A DNA stretch of 47,468 bases, taken from the NCBI GenBank assembly GCA_900320615.1, contig ONSX01000004.1, positions 1 through 47,468 on the forward strand, read 5' to 3'. Positions 42,125 through 47,468 of this stretch are shown piece after piece (position 1 is the first letter of the stretch; each line of letters starts with the position of its first letter). The notes under the pieces were generated by a model. That model was not told the DNA's origin. It saw nothing but the letters and a program-made list of their open reading frames with translations, and made no database searches. The translations under genes and the position numbers were made by a program. Source of the stretch: an uncultured Eubacteriales bacterium. GTDB lineage: Bacteria > Bacillota > Clostridia > Lachnospirales > Lachnospiraceae.

Positions 42125-43483
42125 TTAATCCGGTGCCTGTCCTGCCTTCTTATTTGCCTGCTCGACTTTGAGGCGGACGAGCACAAGCGTGATCAGAAAA
42201 TTAAAGACCATCGGGAGCCAGAGATACATGACATGCAGCATACGGACTGTGGATGCGCTCTGCACAGCCGCGTTCTGTACATAGCCGCTTCCGGCCAGCA
42301 TCCAGCCGGCGATGGCTGTTCCAAGACCGCCGCCGACCTTCGTTCCAAATGATGTGCAGGAATACATTGTGCCGTCGACCTTTTTGCCCGTTGTGAGACG
42401 CGTGTACTCAGAGGTTGTCGCGATCAGCGCATTCATATCTCCTTGGAGCGGACTCATGCCAAGCGCGGCGACTGCCGTGAACACGAGCATAAGCGGCACA
42501 CTGCCGATATATCCCGCAATGACGACACCCAGCCGTCCGGCTGTGCCGATCGTGTAGCCCGTGAGGTTCAGGCGATACATGCCATGAAATTTCTGCACAA
42601 GAGCCGGCGTAAGCACAAGGCCCGCAATCATCGGGATATTGATCGCCCACGAAAATGTGCCGAAAAGCTTCTCATTTCCGAGAACGTATTTCATGTAGTA
42701 GATCCCCATGCCGAGCGTTGCCGTATAGAGCTGCATCAGGAGATAGATGCCGCAGATCATAAGAAAATATTTGTTGTGGACAAGGATTCGAAATGCATCG
42801 GCAAGACGATAGTTTTCCTCGCGCTTTATTTCCGTGCCGCCTGCCAGCTCTTCATCGGAGAGCTCCTGCACGGAAAATACAGACAGCGTGTTGGCGATAA
42901 CGCCGATCCCTGCGTAGACGATAGCAACGGTCCGCCAGGCAGCGGCTCCTCCGCCAAGCTTTGCCACCCAGCCGACGGTCACGGCCTGAATCAGCATATT
43001 TGTCCCGAACGCGAACATGAACCGGATTGAGCCCATCTGAACGCGCTCCTCATTGTTTCTTGTGACAAGCGCAGTGAGCGCTGAGTACGCGATGTTGTTT
43101 GCGGTGTAGAATCCTGCATTTAGCAGTGTATATGCGATAAAAAACCAGATATATTGGGCCGGTTTTCCCATGCTGGCAGGGACGCTGAAGATCGCGATGA
43201 GACATACCGCGCATCCGAAGTAGCCATAGAACATCCATGGTCTTGCTTTCCCCATCCGGCTCTTTGTCTTGTCAATCATCGCGCCGAAGAAAATGTCACT
43301 AATTCCGTCGAACACCTTGGACACCGCGATCAGTACGCCGACGATTCCTGCATTCAGACCGACCGTGTCGGTCAGGAAAATCATGACAAACGCCGCCAGA
43401 AGCGCATACACGACATTTCCTGCGATGTCACCGCAACCATAGCCAGCCTTGTTGTACCATTTCAAGTATCTTTTTTCTTCCAT
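42125..43483 (-). CDS. GPH-family sugar:cation symporter (MFS)
   Basis: 452 residues with about twelve membrane helices. The opening GYGCGDIAGN, then DGISDIFFGAMIDKTKSRMGKARPW (split here as DGISDIFFG and MGKARPW) are the signatures of the glycoside-pentoside-hexuronide:cation symporters such as MelB, XynP and UidB. It should import a glycoside with Na+ or H+. AGGA eight bases before the chosen ATG supports 43483 over 43498. It is divergent from an AraC-type regulator, the usual arrangement for such transporters; no glycosidase is nearby. Confidence 0.92.
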   Translation of the reverse strand: MEEKRYLKWYNKAGYGCGDIAGNVVYALLAAFVMIFLTDTVGLNAGIVGVLIAVSKVFDGISDIFFGAMIDKTKSRMGKARPWMFYGYFGCAVCLIAIFSVPASMGKPAQYIWFFIAYTLLNAGFYTANNIAYSALTALVTRNNEERVQMGSIRFMFAFGTNMLIQAVTVGWVAKLGGGAAAWRTVAIVYAGIGVIANTLSVFSVQELSDEELAGGTEIKREENYRLADAFRILVHNKYFLMICGIYLLMQLYTATLGMGIYYMKYVLGNEKLFGTFSWAINIPMIAGLVLTPALVQKFHGMYRLNLTGYTIGTAGRLGVVIAGYIGSVPLMLVFTAVAALGMSPLQGDMNALIATTSEYTRLTTGKKVDGTMYSCTSFGTKVGGGLGTAIAGWMLAGSGYVQNAAVQSASTVRMLHVMYLWLPMVFNFLITLVLVRLKVEQANKKAGQAPD

Positions 43484-43748
43484 GATCCGTTTCCTCATAT
43501 GAACTTTTTTTCTCTTGACAGAAGTGCCACGCGCTTTTTTCAGGCCTGTTTTTGCGGTTCTTATACTATCGTCTCAGAGAAAATTTGTACATAAAGGATA
43601 CTGGACAGGATATGCATAAAATGATACGATTTTCCATGTATGAATTCCGTCCTCCGTGCGCGGGATGCGGAGTGCCTGCACGTCGGTACGTATACATCTG
43701 CGAAAGAAGGAAACAGGGGAAGTTTCATGCGGAGTGGAGGTTCGGCGT

Positions 43749-44633
43749 ATGTATCTGAACTCAGGATATCTGCACAATTCTGCCATTGACTTCAAGGATA
43801 AGAGCCGCCCGCTGATTGTCGGCAGCTGCGGCACCTATCGCCTGAAGACGCGCCCGAGGCTTCCGACCTACCGTCCGCGCGGCCGCGTCGACTACCAGAT
43901 CATTTATATCAGCTCCGGGAAGGCATATTTTCATTTCGGAAATACAGAAAATGAGACGATCGTCACGGCTGGCAATATGGTTCTCTATCGCCCGAAGGAG
44001 TTTCAGAAGTACGAATATTACGGCGCGGACAAAACAGAGGTCTACTGGGTTCATTTTACAGGAGGAAATGTCAAAAATATCCTGCGGGCGTACGGCATAT
44101 CCGACGATATGCGGGTGTTCTATGTCGGAACCTCTCCAGTGTATGCTTCTCTATTCAAAAGCATGATCGAGGAACTGCAGCGGTGCCGAGATAACTATGA
44201 GGAAATGCTGACAATTTTGCTGCGGGAACTTCTCATTACCGTACACAGGGAACTGAAAAAGGAGCGGCGCCGTTCAGATCCGTATCTCGACCATGAGATG
44301 AACCTCGCGGTCCGGTACTTCGGCGAACACTACAGCAGCAATATCAGCGTGGAAGATTATGCGAGATCGCGCGGCATGAGCATCAGCTGGTTCATCCGCA
44401 ATTTCAGAAAATATACGGGCACGACGCCGATGCAGTACATCCAGTCCGCCCGCATGACCAATGCACAGATGCTCCTCGAGACGACGCAGTACCCCGTATC
44501 TGAAATTGCACGCATCGTCGGCTATGATAATCCGCTGTACTTCAGCCGGCTGTTTCACCGGCAGCGGGGACTCTCTCCGTCTGCATTCAGAAAACAGATT
44601 TTGAAACGGACTGATGGTACAGCAGGAAACTAA
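43749..44633 (+). CDS. AraC-family transcriptional regulator
   Basis: 294 residues. An N-terminal cupin-like sensor (IIYISSGKAYFHFGN; MVLYRPKEFQKYEYYG) is followed by two C-terminal HTH units (NISVEDYARSRGMSISWFIRNF and PVSEIARIVGYDNPLYFSRLF, typical of AraC). TGGAGG eight bases upstream supports the ATG at 43749 over an earlier in-frame ATG at 43656. It is divergent from the GPH symporter gene and probably activates it in response to the imported sugar. No firm promoter was fixed in the 265-bp divergent gap. Confidence 0.92.
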   Translation: MYLNSGYLHNSAIDFKDKSRPLIVGSCGTYRLKTRPRLPTYRPRGRVDYQIIYISSGKAYFHFGNTENETIVTAGNMVLYRPKEFQKYEYYGADKTEVYWVHFTGGNVKNILRAYGISDDMRVFYVGTSPVYASLFKSMIEELQRCRDNYEEMLTILLRELLITVHRELKKERRRSDPYLDHEMNLAVRYFGEHYSSNISVEDYARSRGMSISWFIRNFRKYTGTTPMQYIQSARMTNAQMLLETTQYPVSEIARIVGYDNPLYFSRLFHRQRGLSPSAFRKQILKRTDGTAGN

Positions 44634-44665
44634 CGCATTGCAAGCGTCAGTGTGGTATACGTGTG

Positions 44666-44711
44666 CTTTGAACTATCCCAACTGACCGAAGTCAGTTGGG
44701 GTAGTTCAAAG
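44666..44711. repeat. 21-bp inverted repeat between convergent araC and marR genes
   Basis: CTTTGAACTATCCCAACTGAC (44666-44686, written in two parts CTTTGAACTA and TCCCAACTGAC) pairs with 44691-44711 around CGAA; all pairs are Watson-Crick except one G-U. Neither strand has a T tract beyond the stem. It could be a U-less bidirectional terminator or a small palindromic element. Confidence 0.8.
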
Positions 44712-44748
44712 AAACTGAACATACACGGGGAGCCGGAGGGCTGAGAGG

Positions 44749-45297
44749 TTAGTTTCTGGACTCTGCGTTTTGCCAGGAGGTGAGCAGCTTGGTCAGAAGC
44801 TGGCGGAGTTGCTCCTGCTCCTCTTCTGTCAGTACCTGAAAGAGAGATGCTGGATCGTCGCTCCCGGAAATTTCCGCCTCCTTTTTTCCTTTTTCTGTGA
44901 GATGCAGATTGACGCGGCGCGCGTCTTCTTCACTGCGGGAACGTTCAATCAGCCCCTTTTCCTCCAGCTTGTTCAGAATTTCGCTGGCGGATCCTGGCTT
45001 AATCGCAAGCTTTTGCTGCAATTCCTTCTGAGAAATACCATCTGCTTCTGAAAGAATACGGAGAATACGGACTTGCCCGTAGGCTTCATTTCCACCGTGA
45101 TGAAACAGATAGTGTCCGCTCTGCCGCATCAGGCCATAGAGGCTGTTGCCTGGCTCGTGAAAATGACTGTTCTGGTGAGCGCCTCTGCGTCTGGATGGTT
45201 TTCCATGACTGCCGCACCCATGTTCTCTCTCGGAAAAATCGCGATGGCTGTCATGGATATGTCTTCTTCCGGAGAATCCGTCGTGTGTACTATGCAT
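44749..45297 (-). CDS. MarR-family regulator with histidine-rich N-terminus
   Basis: 182 residues. The winged helix is clear (ISQKELQQKLAIKPGSASEILNKLE, split as ISQKELQQKL and SASEILNKLE; then wing RSEEDARRVNLHLT). Residues 1-70 hold 13 histidines and a cysteine, unusual for MarR, and suggest metal binding. The start is uncertain: no ribosome site precedes 45297, though no other common start codon lies in frame before the upstream stop. It is divergent from the recombinase gene; TATATG/CATATA at 45406-45423 is a possible operator. An ABC exporter is often the target of such clostridial MarR genes, but none is present here. Confidence 0.82.
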   Translation of the reverse strand: MHSTHDGFSGRRHIHDSHRDFSEREHGCGSHGKPSRRRGAHQNSHFHEPGNSLYGLMRQSGHYLFHHGGNEAYGQVRILRILSEADGISQKELQQKLAIKPGSASEILNKLEEKGLIERSRSEEDARRVNLHLTEKGKKEAEISGSDDPASLFQVLTEEEQEQLRQLLTKLLTSWQNAESRN

Positions 45298-45401
45298 GCG
45301 CCGTTTGTCAGAGGAATCAAAATTATCATGAGAAGCAGCGGCATTCTCAAATGAACCTTTCTTAAAAATCTTCTTTTCAGTATTTTTTTAGGTTTTGATT
45401 T

Positions 45402-45427
45402 ACAATATATGATTGCGCATATACAAT
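45402..45427. promoter_or_regulatory. Inverted repeat between marR and recombinase genes, candidate operator
   Basis: TATATG (45406-45411) and CATATA (45418-45423) lie around ATTGCG in an AT-rich divergent gap, the size and symmetry expected of a MarR site. Confidence 0.4.
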
Positions 45428-45456
45428 AATATAGAGAAGCTAAGGAGGCAGATTTT

Positions 45457-46716
45457 ATGGAGAAGAATTTATCTCGTCAGGCTATTTCCCATGAGCGACA
45501 GCTGAAAAACTATGTCAGTACCTTTCCGGATTATATGCAGAAATATTTTACGGAAAGCCATTCAGGTGCGGCGCTGAATACGTTGTACAACTATGCGCTC
45601 GACATGAATGCCTTCATGCAATATATGCGCCGGACCGAGAGCTCTCTCCGCCACACAGAGTCGCGCGACTTCCCGCTCAGCGTCTTCCAGAATTTTACAG
45701 CCTATGATGCCCAGAGCTATCTCATGACACTTGAGCTTGGGCAGGCGCGTAATACAGTTGCGCGGAAGTACACCTCGCTCGTATCATTTTTCAAATACCT
45801 GAATGTCACCGGACAGATCGACAATTTCCCATTTCTGACTGTCACGCGGCCGAAGCCGACGAAGGGTGACATCAATATCTATCTGTCCGACAAGCAGATC
45901 AGCCGTGTCTTGAATGGCACGCTGAAGAGCACGCGCTATCTGGTAAAAAATGCAGACGGTACACACGTCTCTCTTCCGATCACGACAGCGGTGCGGTTCA
46001 AAAAAGAAAAGACGGCGTATCGGAACTATGCGATCCTGATGGCATTCTCCCACACGGGAATCAATGTCTCTGAGCTGATCGCACTCAACATAAATGATAT
46101 ACATTTTGATGAAGGATACTTTTCCGTTGTCAGAAAGGACGGTCATCGAAAGGCCGTCTACTTTGATCAGGAGACGGCAGACGCGCTGTGCCTGTACCTG
46201 CAAGGCGACAAGCTGCCGGATGACCTTCTGCGTAAATATCCGAATTTTCGGAGTATCAGCGATTTCTGCCGTATCTATATGTCCACAGTGGATATTGAGC
46301 GCCGGGCCGCGCGGGAATACGGCCGCGACGATGATGAGTTCCTCAGTGACATTGATCGGATCGCAAAATGGCACCGGAAAAGAGGCCGTGAGGCCCTGCT
46401 GGCTTCCCCGGGCGAGAAAGCGCTGTTCATTTCCAGACGAGGCACGCGCATGTCCGTCCGCATGGTTGAAATAGTAGTCCGCGAGATGGTCATGACGTAT
46501 CTTCCCGACCTCCCGTACGGAAATAAAATCACTCCGAGCCGGCTCCGCGCAAGTTATGCAGCGAATGCTGTCTCGGCCGGCGAGGATCCTCTCTGGGCGG
46601 CGCGGCAGATGGGCGTGCAGAAAGTCGAACTGCCCGATTCTGTGAAGACGGAGCTCGTCCGGCAGGCAAGGGACCGCTTCACGAGCCGGAACGTTCGGGA
46701 GAATGAGCATCAGTAG
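45457..46716 (+). CDS. Tyrosine-recombinase-like protein with degenerate active site
   Basis: 419 residues. An N-terminal SAM-like core-binding domain (about 15-120) precedes a phage-integrase-fold domain (about 185-400). Expected catalytic residues are mostly absent: TGINVSELIAL has Asn203 where TGLRxSEL has Arg; TPSRLRASY has Ser361 where HxLR has His, with Arg364 kept; MGVQKVELPDSV has Val387 for the second His/Trp position and Val396 for the nucleophile Tyr. Lys227 in the beta-hairpin is kept. An insert near 150-185 separates domains. TAAGGAGG supports the start. No att site, excisionase or other mobile gene accompanies it, so it may be a DNA-binding or structural derivative. Confidence 0.8.
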   Translation: MEKNLSRQAISHERQLKNYVSTFPDYMQKYFTESHSGAALNTLYNYALDMNAFMQYMRRTESSLRHTESRDFPLSVFQNFTAYDAQSYLMTLELGQARNTVARKYTSLVSFFKYLNVTGQIDNFPFLTVTRPKPTKGDINIYLSDKQISRVLNGTLKSTRYLVKNADGTHVSLPITTAVRFKKEKTAYRNYAILMAFSHTGINVSELIALNINDIHFDEGYFSVVRKDGHRKAVYFDQETADALCLYLQGDKLPDDLLRKYPNFRSISDFCRIYMSTVDIERRAAREYGRDDDEFLSDIDRIAKWHRKRGREALLASPGEKALFISRRGTRMSVRMVEIVVREMVMTYLPDLPYGNKITPSRLRASYAANAVSAGEDPLWAARQMGVQKVELPDSVKTELVRQARDRFTSRNVRENEHQ

Positions 46717-46724
46717 ATCGCGAT

Positions 46725-46783
46725 CAAAAAGCTCCGGCTGCCTTCAGAATCCGCCCTGCGGGTTTTCTGAAGACGGCCGGAGC
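46725..46783 (-). terminator. Terminator of the ABC-class ATPase gene
   Basis: GCTCCGGC (46731-46738) ... GGCCGGAGC (46775-46783), extended inward by CTTCAGAA/TTCTGAAG, forms a long stem. On the minus strand it runs into TTTTTGATCG. It also separates the convergent recombinase gene. Confidence 0.8.
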
Positions 46784-46798
46784 GGGCATGAATGATTC

Positions 46799-47468
46799 TT
46801 ATTCTTTCTCTATTCCAAGCTTTCTGTACCGGTTCACAGCCGCGAAGATCTCCTGCTCGCGCGGCATCGCAACAAGCGGCACCGTGCCGTGGGAGAGCGA
46901 CGAAAGTCCCTCCCTCGCAATCTTCTCCATGAGCAGTGAGACGCACTCCCGGAGCGTCCGTTTTCCGTCAAATGCATTCCGGCCAAGCCACAGGAGGCAC
47001 GCAGCCAGCGTCTCCGACTGCTCCGCATCGACGAGCTGTCCCACATAGCGGAGATCAACCTTCTCTCTGTCCGCGAGGAACCCCTCAAGCCCGAGATTCT
47101 TCATTTTCACACGGTCGCCTAAAAGCTCACGGCACGGCAGCGGCCGGCGATCAAAGGACGGCATGTGCCACGGATCAGCCGCCTCCGGGACCTTATAGGC
47201 GCAGGCCTTGACAGCCTCCTTCGCCGTTTCGGTGACATCGGAAGCCCTGTAGGCGTCCATGCGAATGACCGTGTCGGAAACCTCAAAATACGCGCCGAAG
47301 CTTCCCGCGACAAGAATGACCGAGATCCCTTCCTTCTTCAGATCCCCGATTCTCGAAATAAACGGCGTAATCGGCTCGCTCTCGCTCGGAACAACAGCAT
47401 TCATCAGGGCATCGCGCATCATGAAATTCGTCGCGCTCGTGTCCTCATCGATGAGCAGCGTCTTCGCT
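46799..47468 (-). CDS. ABC-class P-loop ATPase (PF09818 type), 5' end outside the window
   Basis: The frame is open to the window edge: before the methionine at 47422 it reads K-T-L-L-I-D-E-D-T-S-A-T-N-F, the Walker B region of the predicted ABC-class ATPases, followed by MMRDALMNAVV. The C-terminal part contains GSFGAYFEVSDTVIRMD and a PREQEIFAAVNRYRKL end, as in this family. Only the last 220 or so residues are present; the P-loop lies outside. Cellular role unknown. Confidence 0.85.
   Translation of the reverse strand, partial: AKTLLIDEDTSATNFMMRDALMNAVVPSESEPITPFISRIGDLKKEGISVILVAGSFGAYFEVSDTVIRMDAYRASDVTETAKEAVKACAYKVPEAADPWHMPSFDRRPLPCRELLGDRVKMKNLGLEGFLADREKVDLRYVGQLVDAEQSETLAACLLWLGRNAFDGKRTLRECVSLLMEKIAREGLSSLSHGTVPLVAMPREQEIFAAVNRYRKLGIEKE

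Noticed and set aside
45457-46716. Integrase as the edge of an integrative element
   Set aside because: No direct repeats, tRNA, excisionase or conjugation genes were seen and the active site is degenerate.

Overview
The window looks like chromosomal DNA of a Gram-positive, low-to-mid GC anaerobe, most likely a Bacillota/Clostridia member near Lachnospiraceae. Reasons are the sortase-anchored surface proteins, AGGAGG-type ribosome binding sites, near-consensus sigma-A promoters, an L,D-transpeptidase, DUF624/LplB-type sugar loci and SbcCD. Family calls come from motifs read by eye; no database was searched. There are no rRNA, tRNA or CRISPR loci.

Layout. 0.2-7.6 kb: an AI-2E family exporter, a YggC-like P-loop kinase, a Na/Pi cotransporter with PhoU domain behind a Pho-box-like array, an alanine aminotransferase fused to an N-terminal XRE helix-turn-helix, and an Ogg-type DNA glycosylase. 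7.7-15.7 kb: a fructan/sucrose-type locus. A LacI regulator with a DUF624 protein and a small membrane protein is divergent from two CUT1 permeases, a lipoprotein binding protein and a cytoplasmic GH32 enzyme; a strong promoter and a LacI-type palindrome lie in the divergent gap. 15.8-22.6 kb: envelope genes (L,D-transpeptidase, a large polytopic GT-C-like protein, a polyprenyl-phosphate-type GT2) plus TetR and YheO-like regulators.

22.7-31.6 kb is the most notable part: a sortase pilus operon in the same gene order as the streptococcal FCT-3 pilus region. It encodes a very large ancillary adhesin, a signal-peptidase-like protein lacking both catalytic residues (SipA-like), a Spy0128/FctA-like major pilin with all isopeptide residues, a class B sortase and a proline-rich FctB-like basal pilin, ending in a strong terminator. 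An AT-rich leader with tandem 26-nt repeats precedes it and a YheO-like regulator diverges from it. A TetR-like regulator follows.

32.4-47.5 kb: a protein joining a degenerate KaiC/RecA-like domain to a PEP-synthase-type ATP-binding domain; sbcDC; an apparent operon of a GPH sugar symporter, a nitrilase-family amidohydrolase and an unknown protein, divergent from an AraC regulator; a histidine-rich MarR regulator divergent from a tyrosine recombinase that has lost most catalytic residues; and the 3' part of an ABC-class ATPase gene running off the window. Several conserved enzymes carry unrelated low-complexity hydrophilic insertions, which may be a lineage trait.
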